A DNA stretch of 7,771 bases from Bacteroidota bacterium (GCA_024280675.1 JAJRPT010000213.1:1-7771), one strand, 5' to 3'; shown: positions 1-6,414, counted from the first letter of the stretch. The notes: a model not told the origin generated them from the sequence alone. Numbers and translations are program-made.

Positions 1-11
1 AACTCACTTGC

Positions 12-77
12 AAATTTATGAAATATTTTAGCAAATGAGAAATTTATGCCTACTTTTTAAAATAAATTTCATAAATT
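12..77. repeat. Three copies of an AAATTTATG element in the leader of the lipoprotein gene
   Basis: AAATTTATG occurs at 12-20 and again at 40-48. Its reverse complement is part of a perfect 12-bp match: AATTTATGAAAT at 13-24 pairs with ATTTCATAAATT at 66-77. The outer copies could form a long-armed RNA hairpin enclosing the middle copy, or be binding sites. All arms are A/T only apart from one G or C each, so chance similarity in an A+T-rich leader is a real alternative. A weak -7-like TACTTTTT lies at 51-58 with no good upstream partner. Confidence 0.35.
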
Positions 78-84
78 CAAAAAT

Positions 85-90
85 AAAGGT
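85..90 (+). promoter_or_regulatory. Ribosome binding site AAAGGT, spaced for the out-of-frame ATG
   Basis: AAAGG (85-89) lies 7 bases before the ATG at 97 and 20 bases before the ATG at 110. Only the second ATG opens the long lipoprotein frame. The ideal spacing therefore points at an ATG whose frame stops after 29 codons (TGA at 184-186). This makes the site decisive for judging the start of the gene. Confidence 0.5.
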
Positions 91-96
91 AATAAA

Positions 97-137
97 ATGT
101 TACAAAAAAATGTTACAAAAAAATGTTTTACAAAAAA
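97..137 (+). repeat. 13-bp tandem repeat carrying start codons, with a third imperfect copy
   Basis: ATGTTACAAAAAA is present twice without a gap (97-109 and 110-122). It is followed by a 15-bp variant ATGTTTTACAAAAAA (123-137) that has two extra T residues. Each copy begins with ATG, and because 13 is not a multiple of 3 the three ATGs lie in three different frames. Only the ATG at 110 reads into the lipoprotein gene. Removing one exact copy would bring the ribosome binding site at 85-89 to normal spacing in the correct frame. The A7 runs across the junctions favour slippage. Confidence 0.9.
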
Positions 138-991
138 TAATTCTCGTTTCGACCATGACTTTGGTTCTGTTTCTTTTTTCGTGTGAGGAGGATAAAGAAA
201 TGACGAATGTGAAAAATGATTCACAACAAATATTAACTTCCAGTACAATCACAAACCCAAGCCAAGCACTTATTGATGATGCTGGAAATATGCACAATGC
301 TATTTGTCAAGATTTGTTGGATAATTATGATGAAGATATGAGTACGAGTGCTGAAATATCAGACGTTTTCGATCAAATTGACGCGTTTATGTATGCAGAG
401 TACTCCGCTGGTGCAATAGGCATGGAAATAAGATCTTGGGCAGACACATTGTTTTTAAGTGGTAATATGTCTTCTAACATAAACGAAGATGCTGACGATA
501 TCTTGTCAAACCCAGATGTACAATCGCTTTTTTCTTTATCAGAAAGGCAAATTATTGAAGAAGCACGTGCATATTTAGATTCAATACCTGCTATGAATAT
601 TGATTTGCTAACCGAAAGAAATTTAATTGTTGCTAAGGCAGACTCTTTACTGTCTCAATTAAATTCAATAGATAAAACAAAGACTACTGATGGTGATTTG
701 GCTGGGGCTTATCTTCAAATTATGAAATCTTCTGCACAGTTTTGGTATTCAACCTATGATGATTTGAATTTACTAGAGGTTAAGAAAAATGCGAGTAAAC
801 CACAATTTGCTATAATTATAGTAGCTATTGGTGCAGTAGTTTCAGCAGATGCGGCTGGCTATCTAATTGGCTGGGGTGCGGCTTATTTGGAAGATGTTGA
901 AAGCGGAAATAATTCTGGACAGGAGGCAAGAATTAGAAAAGGAGTTGGTGCAGCCGGGGCTGCTTCAGCAGGCAGGGCAATGGGGAAATGA
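110..991 (+). CDS. Uncharacterised predicted lipoprotein with hydrophobic Gly/Ala-rich C-terminus
   Basis: I do not recognise a named family. From the ATG at 110 the product is 293 residues. It has a basic N-terminus (two Lys), a hydrophobic stretch and a lipobox-like LFSC with Cys25, followed by Glu-Glu-Asp, as in many Bacteroidota surface lipoproteins. An upstream in-frame ATG at 35 would put 25 extra residues before this signal and has no ribosome binding site, so it was not chosen. The mature part is acidic and mostly helical-looking, with MHN at 61-63 and an aromatic patch QFWYSTY at 210-216. Residues about 233-255 are strongly hydrophobic (IIIVAIGAVV, then ADAAGYLIGWGAA), and the last 17 residues are rich in Gly and Ala, resembling the glycine-zipper tails of pore-forming peptides. 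From memory, unnamed Bacteroidota lipoproteins of this length and layout exist, but I cannot verify that. The gene overlaps the next one by 4 bases. A surface or secreted toxin-like role is speculation. Confidence 0.75.
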   Translation: MLQKNVLQKIILVSTMTLVLFLFSCEEDKEMTNVKNDSQQILTSSTITNPSQALIDDAGNMHNAICQDLLDNYDEDMSTSAEISDVFDQIDAFMYAEYSAGAIGMEIRSWADTLFLSGNMSSNINEDADDILSNPDVQSLFSLSERQIIEEARAYLDSIPAMNIDLLTERNLIVAKADSLLSQLNSIDKTKTTDGDLAGAYLQIMKSSAQFWYSTYDDLNLLEVKKNASKPQFAIIIVAIGAVVSADAAGYLIGWGAAYLEDVESGNNSGQEARIRKGVGAAGAASAGRAMGK

Positions 992-1404
992 ACCTGACAG
1001 ATAATATATTAAGCATTAGAAATCAAAGCATAATATTTCTTGTTTTGTCAGTTTATTTTTATTTTGACTTTAATTCTAAACTAGAATTTGTTGCATCAGT
1101 CTCGGTTTTACTGGTAATATTTGTTTTTTCTCAGTATTTCAGGCGTTTGTTAAATAAGCCAAGCAGGAAGTCTATTTTGGCATTCTTAATTGTGCTTTCC
1201 ACAGTGCTTTTGTTAATACCATTTGGTATTAGTTTTTTGTCATACCATATAGCAATTACAGATAGACCAGTGATATTTGCTTCGATGTATAAGAGTGTCG
1301 TTGCTTTTTTTATTTTTACGACTATTATGTTCTTTGCTGAAACTCCTGGAAGTGCTAGCTTGTCATCTTTATTAAAGAATAAAGTCCAAAAAAAGAAAGT
1401 TTAA
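988..1404 (+). CDS. Small predicted integral membrane protein, about four membrane segments
   Basis: The product is 138 residues with no family I recognise. Hydrophobic segments lie at roughly 11-27, 34-51, 62-85 and 103-117. The loop after segment two carries RRLLNKPSRK and the tail ends in KNKVQKKKV; both are basic and, by the positive-inside rule, probably cytoplasmic. That would put both termini inside with four passes. The ATG at 988 overlaps the stop of the lipoprotein gene (ATGA), and GGGGAA just upstream can serve as ribosome binding site, so the two genes are probably translationally coupled. The pairing suggests a joint function, for example membrane anchoring, export or self-protection against the upstream protein. 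The sequence does not prove any of these. A terminator follows 10 bases after the stop. Confidence 0.75.
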   Translation: MNLTDNILSIRNQSIIFLVLSVYFYFDFNSKLEFVASVSVLLVIFVFSQYFRRLLNKPSRKSILAFLIVLSTVLLLIPFGISFLSYHIAITDRPVIFASMYKSVVAFFIFTTIMFFAETPGSASLSSLLKNKVQKKKV

Positions 1405-1414
1405 CCAACAAACC

Positions 1415-1454
1415 ACAGCTCCAAGTCCAAAAAACTTGGGGCTGTTTATATTTT
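1415..1454 (+). terminator. Rho-independent terminator of the lipoprotein/membrane-protein unit
   Basis: ACAGCTCCAAGT (1415-1426) pairs with ACTTGGGGCTGT (1434-1445), giving a 12-bp stem with a single G-U pair and a 7-base loop. TTATATTTT follows. It lies between the convergent ends of the plus-strand unit and rsgA and may also stop transcription from the minus strand, although the T tract on that side is weaker. Confidence 0.88.
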
Positions 1455-1475
1455 CAAATATGTGCTGGTTTTGTC

Positions 1476-2513
1476 TCAAATCTCAGCATTGAGTGATTCT
1501 AGTAGCAATAGATAAGATTCATATCGCTCCAGATCAATTTTCATTTGCTCGACCGCCCAAATGACCCCGCAGTCTGGTTCGTGCGAGTGCGAGCAGGGTG
1601 CGAACTTGCAAAGGTGAGCAAATTCCATGAAATCTTTGAAATAAGTTGCCAGCTCGCCGGTTTCCATTTCCCAGAGCGAAAACTCACGAATCCCAGGCGT
1701 ATCAATAATATTTCCCCCACAACCCAGCTCGAACATTCTGACGTAGGAAGTTGTGTGTATTCCTTTGGAAGTCCTTTGGGACACCTCATTTGTTATTTGC
1801 TCATCAGATTTTAGTATATGATTGACAAATGTGGATTTGCCCACACCCGAAGGACCGGTGATGACGGTAGAGTTGTGCTTGAGAATGTTTTCTATTTCCT
1901 CAACACCAGATTTGTTCTTGAGTGAGAAAAAATAAACTGGATACCCAAGCTCAATGTAAACGGTAAGATCCTCTTCTATATTGCTGTTCACCAAGTCGCA
2001 TTTGTTAATGCAAATTACGGGCTTAAGATCTCCACAAACTGCCGTCACCAAATACCGGTCGATTAGTCTTTTGTTGTAGTGTGGATTCTTTGCTGAGAAG
2101 AAAATCAACATCTGTGTGGCATTGGAGGCAATGACATGCTCCCAGCTTTTTTTGTGAGGTGAGCGGCGAGAGAGTTTTGTTGTTCTTTTGCCGACTGAGA
2201 TAATTCTTGCTTTCTCTAATTGAGAGCCGGCAGAAAGTTCTCCAATGGGTGTAAAGCCTACCCTGTCACCAACCGAAACTATATTAGATTTCCTGTGTTC
2301 AGTCTTTAGAGTTCCTCCAATTTTGCCTTCGTAGATTATGCCGTTCAAAGATTTTATGAGATTGACAGTGCCGGTGCTTGAGATGATGACACCTTTGTTC
2401 GAAGATTCATCCCCTTGGTTTCCCGTGCTAAGACGTACTCTTTTTTGGGCTAGTTGAAACTTCTCACGCCTAAGACCGTCCTCAAATTTAGAATATTTGT
2501 TAGATACTGACAA
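1476..2513 (-). CDS. rsgA: Small ribosomal subunit biogenesis GTPase RsgA
   Basis: RsgA (YjeQ) is a circularly permuted GTPase that binds the 30S subunit late in assembly and uses GTP hydrolysis to check the decoding centre and release factors. The 345-residue product shows the permuted order: an OB-fold at about 41-110, then G4 NKCD (170-173), the G5 region SLKNKSG (197-203), G1 GPSGVGKST (220-228), the switch-I region SKGIHTT (249-255) and G3 DTPG (271-274). A C-terminal zinc site follows with Cys302, Cys307, His309 and Cys315, which is the family's ligand spacing. About 40 mostly basic residues precede the OB-fold, a kind of extension known in other RsgA proteins. The start is TTG (2511-2513): no ATG or GTG is in frame between it and the OB-fold, and an in-frame stop lies upstream at 2547-2549. 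No clear ribosome binding site is visible. The gene is divergent from recJ and convergent with the upstream unit. Confidence 0.97.
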   Translation of the reverse strand: MSVSNKYSKFEDGLRREKFQLAQKRVRLSTGNQGDESSNKGVIISSTGTVNLIKSLNGIIYEGKIGGTLKTEHRKSNIVSVGDRVGFTPIGELSAGSQLEKARIISVGKRTTKLSRRSPHKKSWEHVIASNATQMLIFFSAKNPHYNKRLIDRYLVTAVCGDLKPVICINKCDLVNSNIEEDLTVYIELGYPVYFFSLKNKSGVEEIENILKHNSTVITGPSGVGKSTFVNHILKSDEQITNEVSQRTSKGIHTTSYVRMFELGCGGNIIDTPGIREFSLWEMETGELATYFKDFMEFAHLCKFAPCSHSHEPDCGVIWAVEQMKIDLERYESYLLLLESLNAEI

Positions 2514-2536
2514 GCTTGTCGTTAATTGGATAAAAA

Positions 2537-2544
2537 CAAATTTA
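2537..2544 (-). promoter_or_regulatory. Candidate -7 box of the rsgA promoter
   Basis: On the minus strand this reads TAAATTTG, a fit to the Bacteroidota -7 pattern TAnnTTTG. It lies about 24 bases before the TTG start of rsgA, which would give a very short leader. No convincing TTG -33 element sits at the usual distance, so the call is tentative. Confidence 0.4.
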
Positions 2545-2591
2545 ATTCAATTCCACCAAAGATGAAACAATAATTTACTTAAGTTTGATGG

Positions 2592-2611
2592 GTGTGTAAA
2601 AATTTACACAC
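2592..2611. promoter_or_regulatory. Perfect 9-2-9 bp palindrome, candidate operator between rsgA and recJ
   Basis: GTGTGTAAA (2592-2600), then AA, then TTTACACAC (2603-2611). The arms match perfectly. A 2-base centre is too short for a stable RNA loop, so a dimeric DNA-binding protein is the more natural reading. The centre lies about 40 bases upstream of the recJ -7 box and about 57 bases upstream of the rsgA -7 box, where a regulator could act on either gene. No regulator gene is in the window. Confidence 0.55.
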
Positions 2612-2640
2612 TTTCTCGAACAGGTCTGAATAACTTTTCG

Positions 2641-2648
2641 TATATTTG
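2641..2648 (+). promoter_or_regulatory. Candidate -7 box of the recJ operon promoter
   Basis: TATATTTG matches the Bacteroidota -7 pattern TAnnTTTG exactly and stands 29 bases before the recJ start codon. The -33 region is weak (no TTTG at about 20 bases upstream). The palindrome at 2592-2611 is just upstream. Confidence 0.5.
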
Positions 2649-2664
2649 CACTAATTAAAATAAT

Positions 2665-2668
2665 AAGG
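2665..2668 (+). promoter_or_regulatory. Ribosome binding site supporting the TTG start of recJ
   Basis: AAGG (within TAAGGTG) lies 9 bases before the TTG at 2678. No ATG or GTG is in frame nearby, and the conserved RecJ N-terminus begins only a few residues after the TTG. Site and start therefore support each other. Confidence 0.55.
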
Positions 2669-2677
2669 TGTTTACTC

Positions 2678-4393
2678 TTGAACTATCGTTGGAGTTATCA
2701 AAGTCCCGCAAATGAAGAAATACTACAAAATTTAACAAATGAACTTGACCTGCCGGCTACCCTTCTAAAAGTGTTAAGCCAAAGAGGGATTGAAACAAAA
2801 GAAGAGGCGGAGAAGTTCTTCAGCCCTTCTCTTTCTGAATTGCACGACCCGATGCTAATGCTAAACATGGGTGTGGCAGTTGATAGAATCCTTAAAGCTA
2901 GAGAGGATGAAGAAGGTATTTGGGTTCATGGAGATTATGATGTTGATGGCACAACATCTACTGCGTTAATGGTACTTTTTCTTAGGGAAATAGGAATTAG
3001 GGTTGATTATTTCATCCCAGACCGTTTTATTGATGGTTTTGGCTTGAGCGTGAAATCAATCGATTTGGCATTGCAGAATAAATGCAAAATACTTCTCACC
3101 GTCGATGTTGGGATTACGGCAATCGAGCCTCTTCGCCATGCTAAAAAGATTGGAATTGATACCATAATCTGTGATCATCACCAACCAGGCGAAGAATTGC
3201 CAGAGGTTCTAGCACTCTTGGATCCAGTCCAAGAGGATTGCAAATACCCATTCAAACATTTGGCGGCTTGTGGTGTTGCCTATAAACTTGTTCAAGCAGT
3301 TTTTACTCGTCTTGGCACTCCTGGGAAAGCTCATAAATACCTCGACTTTGTGGCACTTGCATCGGCGGCCGATATGGTGCCGTTGCTGGGTGAGAATCGG
3401 GCGATGGTTCATCACGGTTTGAAACTTATTAACGAACATACACGCCCCGGTTTCAAGGGACTCATCCATTGTACCAAGCTCGAAATTGGTTCTGTCACGG
3501 CATCAAACTCTGTGTTTTCGATCGCGCCGATTATCAATGCTGCAGGGCGGATGGGTGCTGCAATGCGATCGGTTGAGATGATGGCAGCCGAGGACGAAAT
3601 CACAGCCTTTCAAGTTGCCCAACAGCTTGAGGACGAGAACAGAAAGCGTCGAATATTTGACGCTAATACATTCGAGGAAGCAATTCCAATGGCAGAGGCT
3701 GAGATTAAAAAAGGACGCAAAGCTCTGGTTCTTCACAAAGCCGATTGGCATATTGGAGTGATTGGCATTGTTGCATCACGTCTTGTTGATAGGTTTAATC
3801 TACCTACATTTTTGCTGACATCGATTGAAGGATATGGCAAAGGTTCGGCACGATCTGCAAATGATTTTGATGTGCATACGGCACTGAAGATTACTGATAA
3901 ATTGCTAAAGAAAGAAGGCAAGAAATTAGAGGAGTACGGCGGGCATACGCACGCCGCAGGCATGACCATCAGGGCTGAATACATTCCAATTATGAGAGAA
4001 GCAATTGATTCAATCGCCAAGAAAGAAATCTCTTCGGAGATGATGACCCCGGTTATTAAAATTGATACGGATTTGAAACTAAATGAGCTTTCGCCGAAAT
4101 TTCTCACAATGCTTGCCAAATTTGCGCCTCATGGCTACGACAATCCAAAACCAGTGTTTTGTTCAAAAGGAGTCACTTCGGCAAATGGAGTGAAGATAGT
4201 TGGGCAGAATAATTTAAAATTCCGAGCCTTTCAGTCCAATTTTGTAATCGACGCAATTGGTTATGGATTAGCTCATAAAATTGGAATTATAACATCGGGG
4301 AGACCATTCTCGATTCTTTATAATTTAGAGATAAATTCATATTATTTGAATAATTATCCACAACTTTTTATTAAAGATATAAAAGAAGAATGA
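2678..4393 (+). CDS. recJ: Single-stranded-DNA-specific exonuclease RecJ
   Basis: RecJ degrades single-stranded DNA 5' to 3' in recombination, mismatch and base excision repair, acting in the cytoplasm with two metal ions. The 571-residue product has the usual family length and order. The DHH domain carries DYDVDG (86-91), DVGIT (143-147), CDHH (165-168), LLDP (180-183) and NAAGRMG (287-293). The DHHA1 domain carries DWHIGVIGIVASRL (356-369), GSARS (389-393) and GGHTHAAG (421-428). A C-terminal OB-type domain ends with QLFIKDI (562-568). All expected metal-binding Asp and His residues are present. The start is TTG with a ribosome binding site at 2665-2668. The first conserved segment (RWSYQSP) begins at residue 4, so the product is full length. 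The stop is one base before folD, indicating co-transcription. Near the 3' end (4354-4362) lies a perfect DnaA-box sequence, probably by chance. Confidence 0.97.
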   Translation: MNYRWSYQSPANEEILQNLTNELDLPATLLKVLSQRGIETKEEAEKFFSPSLSELHDPMLMLNMGVAVDRILKAREDEEGIWVHGDYDVDGTTSTALMVLFLREIGIRVDYFIPDRFIDGFGLSVKSIDLALQNKCKILLTVDVGITAIEPLRHAKKIGIDTIICDHHQPGEELPEVLALLDPVQEDCKYPFKHLAACGVAYKLVQAVFTRLGTPGKAHKYLDFVALASAADMVPLLGENRAMVHHGLKLINEHTRPGFKGLIHCTKLEIGSVTASNSVFSIAPIINAAGRMGAAMRSVEMMAAEDEITAFQVAQQLEDENRKRRIFDANTFEEAIPMAEAEIKKGRKALVLHKADWHIGVIGIVASRLVDRFNLPTFLLTSIEGYGKGSARSANDFDVHTALKITDKLLKKEGKKLEEYGGHTHAAGMTIRAEYIPIMREAIDSIAKKEISSEMMTPVIKIDTDLKLNELSPKFLTMLAKFAPHGYDNPKPVFCSKGVTSANGVKIVGQNNLKFRAFQSNFVIDAIGYGLAHKIGIITSGRPFSILYNLEINSYYLNNYPQLFIKDIKEE

Positions 4394-4394
4394 A

Positions 4395-5288
4395 ATGAAT
4401 GATAGAAAATTTATATTACTTGATGGCAAGGCTAGTTCGGCGGCTATAAAAGAAGAGTTGAAAATCAAAACTGAGGCTCTGATAAGTTCTGGCACTAGAC
4501 CGGGTTTGGCTGTTTTATTGCTTGGCGAAGACCCAGCCTCGAGTGTCTATGTTCGCTCAAAAGAAAAATCTTGCAAGGCTCTAGGCTTTCATTCTGTGGT
4601 CCAGAGATGGGCGGCAGAGTCCTCGGAAGAGAAAATATTAGAGCAAGTCGAAAAATGGAATTCTGATGATAAAATCCATGGGATATTAGTCCAACTTCCT
4701 CTTCCAAAGCATATTAATGAAGAGAAAGTCCTACTCTCAATCAGCCCAGATAAAGATGTTGATGGCTTTCATCCAGTGAATCTTGGCAAGCTGATGTTGG
4801 GTATTGAAGCCCATCAGCCTTGCACTCCCAAAGGAATTGTGGAGTTGCTTGCCCGTTATAATATCGAGACAAGTGGAAAGCATTGTGTTGTCGTTGGGAG
4901 GTCGAACATTGTAGGGAAGCCAATCACCAACCTCATGTACCAGAAATCACAACATGCGAACTGCATTGTCACCATTTGTCATTCGGCGACAAGCGATTTG
5001 TCTTATTTCACAAAACAGGCCGATATTTTAATTGCGGCAATCGGTCGCCCAGAGATGATTGGTTCAGACATGGTCAAAGACGGAGTCGTAGTCATCGATG
5101 TTGGAATCAATAGAGTAGATGATGTCTCCAGAGAAAGAGGCTACAGGCTTTGCGGAGATGTTGATTTTGATTCAGTATCAAAGAAAAGCTCTGCGATCAC
5201 TCCTGTGCCAGGTGGCGTTGGACCGATGACCATTGCAATGCTCATGCAGAACACTTACGAAAGTGCTATGAGATTTTCTAAGATCTAG
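4395..5288 (+). CDS. folD: Bifunctional methylenetetrahydrofolate dehydrogenase / methenyltetrahydrofolate cyclohydrolase
   Basis: FolD oxidises 5,10-methylene-THF to methenyl-THF with NADP+ and hydrolyses that to 10-formyl-THF, feeding purine synthesis and formylation of initiator Met-tRNA. The 297-residue protein has the standard length. The catalytic residues of the family are in place: Tyr52 and Lys56 in YVRSK, Gln100 in ILVQLPLP and Asp123 in DKDVDGFHP. The nucleotide-binding part shows GRSNIVGKP (168-176), AAIGRP (214-219) and the C-terminal signature PGGVGPMT (272-279). The ATG at 4395 follows the recJ stop by one base, and AAGAAG at 4384-4389 can act as a weak ribosome binding site inside recJ. 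A second ATG at 4399 is out of frame and runs straight into a stop. The gene lies in the apparent recJ-folD-pseudouridine synthase operon. Confidence 0.97.
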   Translation: MNDRKFILLDGKASSAAIKEELKIKTEALISSGTRPGLAVLLLGEDPASSVYVRSKEKSCKALGFHSVVQRWAAESSEEKILEQVEKWNSDDKIHGILVQLPLPKHINEEKVLLSISPDKDVDGFHPVNLGKLMLGIEAHQPCTPKGIVELLARYNIETSGKHCVVVGRSNIVGKPITNLMYQKSQHANCIVTICHSATSDLSYFTKQADILIAAIGRPEMIGSDMVKDGVVVIDVGINRVDDVSRERGYRLCGDVDFDSVSKKSSAITPVPGGVGPMTIAMLMQNTYESAMRFSKI

Positions 5289-5302
5289 CTCAAGTAACAA
5301 AC

Positions 5303-6034
5303 ATGAAGAATAAAAATAATTTAGAAATATTATTCGAAGACGAGTATCTAGTTGCCGTAAATAAAATGGCTGAGATGCTCACAATTCCAGATAGGTATAA
5401 TTTAAAAATACCAAATCTGCAGAATATTTTATCAAAGAGGCACGACGAGATTTTCACCATTCACCGCCTTGACAAAGGAACCAGCGGTGTGGTGCTATTT
5501 GCCAAAGATGCCGATACTCACAAGGCTATGAATAAGATTTTCCAAGAACAGGAGATTGAAAAGATTTACGATGCGGTAGTAGATGGATATTTTTCCGAAG
5601 AACCGATTGAAATTGACATTCCACTGATGAGTGACCCAAATAGGAAGGGTCGGACTATCCCCTCGGCACGTGGGAAGCAGTCGCTCACAAAAGCTAAGTT
5701 GCTAAGGCAATACAGGCATTGTGCAATGATTAAATGCAGCTTGGTTTCCGGTCGCCATCACCAGCTTAGAGTTCACCTCTCGACCATTGGAACGCCGCTT
5801 TTAGTTGATCCATTCTATGGCAAGCGGTCTAAGTTTTTTGTCTCCGAGATTAAAAAGAAATTTAATCTCAAAAAAAGAACCGAAGAATTGCCACTCATCT
5901 CACGGCAAACAATGCACGCATTGTCGCTCAAATTTACGCACCCACACTCTAGTCAAGAAATGCTTATCGAAGCTCCTTACCCTAAAGACTTCAGAGCCTT
6001 GGCAAACGTGATTGAGAACCATGACAAGTTGTAA
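5303..6034 (+). CDS. RluA-family RNA pseudouridine synthase (single catalytic domain)
   Basis: Enzymes of this family convert uridine to pseudouridine in rRNA or tRNA. The 243-residue protein has the catalytic signature HRLDKGTSG (54-62) with nucleophile Asp57, and the later family motif GRHHQLRVHL (150-159) followed by GTPLLVDPFYG (163-173). There is no N-terminal S4 RNA-binding domain, so it resembles the short RluA type rather than RluC or RluD; the target cannot be read from sequence. The usual NKPAG motif before the catalytic loop reads NKMAEM here (20-25), losing the Pro and Gly, although the following LTIPDR is conserved. The gene starts 14 bases after folD without an obvious ribosome binding site and is probably the last gene of that operon. 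No convincing terminator follows: only a 4-bp stem is visible near 6037-6052. Confidence 0.93.
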   Translation: MKNKNNLEILFEDEYLVAVNKMAEMLTIPDRYNLKIPNLQNILSKRHDEIFTIHRLDKGTSGVVLFAKDADTHKAMNKIFQEQEIEKIYDAVVDGYFSEEPIEIDIPLMSDPNRKGRTIPSARGKQSLTKAKLLRQYRHCAMIKCSLVSGRHHQLRVHLSTIGTPLLVDPFYGKRSKFFVSEIKKKFNLKKRTEELPLISRQTMHALSLKFTHPHSSQEMLIEAPYPKDFRALANVIENHDKL

Positions 6035-6087
6035 TTTAGGTGTTTCTGCCTATTTATTTCAAAACTCTTGCTACCTAGATTGTATTT

Positions 6088-6291
6088 ATGAACTGGCAAC
6101 TTTTAAATAAATATACTAAATGCGAAGGTCTTTTACTTGTGGGTGAGGCTGATTATAAAATACAAAAAAAAGAAAAATATGATATTGCTTTGCCCACCAG
6201 TTCTTTGCTTTATAGATACGACGAGTGTAGCGTTTTGCATTCCCCAAACGAAAGTTCTGCCATTGGAATAAATCTTGATTTGGCTTGTTAG
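6088..6291 (+). CDS. Possible small protein of 67 residues, unknown
   Basis: An open frame of 67 residues from an ATG, with codon choice not unlike the neighbours (Lys AAA, Leu TTA/CTT/TTG, Tyr TAT). The product has no signal peptide, membrane segment or motif I recognise; it contains three Cys (12, 46, 67) and ends in Cys. There is no clear ribosome binding site before the ATG. It fills most of the gap between the pseudouridine synthase and transketolase genes, which slightly favours a real gene or a decayed remnant. A chance open frame is just as possible. Confidence 0.35.
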   Translation: MNWQLLNKYTKCEGLLLVGEADYKIQKKEKYDIALPTSSLLYRYDECSVLHSPNESSAIGINLDLAC

Positions 6292-6299
6292 AGTTTTAC

Positions 6300-6330
6300 T
6301 TTTTCACATCTTATCCACAAATTATCAACA
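6300..6330 (+). promoter_or_regulatory. Phased DnaA-box-like 9-mers upstream of the transketolase genes
   Basis: TTATCCACA at 6311-6319 is the perfect DnaA-box consensus. TTATCAACA at 6322-6330 differs at one position, and TTTTTCACA at 6300-6308 at two. All three have the same orientation and are exactly 11 bases apart, about one helical turn, which is how cooperative DnaA arrays are arranged. A+T-rich sequence (GTTTTATTTTAT) follows at 6341-6352. The cluster lies about 50 bases before the candidate -7 box of the transketolase promoter, so it may be a DnaA-responsive regulatory site or a titration site. Three boxes and no dnaA gene nearby are too little to call an origin. Confidence 0.5.
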
Positions 6331-6378
6331 TCTTGACATTGTTTTATTTTATGGCGGAGTTTCACTGATAATTATTTG

Positions 6379-6386
6379 TAGTTTTG
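6379..6386 (+). promoter_or_regulatory. Candidate -7 box for the transketolase genes
   Basis: TAGTTTTG matches TAnnTTTG and stands 40 bases before the TTG start at 6427, a usual leader length. The -33 region shows no good TTTG. The gap from 6292 to 6426 holds, besides this, the DnaA-like boxes and the ribosome binding site. Confidence 0.4.
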
Positions 6387-6414
6387 CCTCTTCTCATTTT
6401 TACAATTCTTAAGC

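Noticed and set aside
35..109. Upstream in-frame ATG at 35 as start of the lipoprotein
   Set aside because: It would bury the lipoprotein signal 25 residues deep, has no ribosome binding site and lies in the repeat-rich leader.
3733..4119. Minus-strand open frame of 128 codons opposite recJ
   Set aside because: It lies entirely opposite the conserved DHHA1 part of recJ and shows no motif of its own. It is best explained as a shadow frame.
6037..6052. Possible terminator after the pseudouridine synthase (TAGG...CCTA)
   Set aside because: The stem is only 4 bp and the following T tract is broken, so it is not stable enough to call.
6333..6338. TTGACA as a sigma-70 -35 box for the transketolase gene
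   Set aside because: About 17 bases downstream the sequence is GGCGGAG-like and not a -10 element. The TAnnTTTG box at 6379 fits the apparent host type better.
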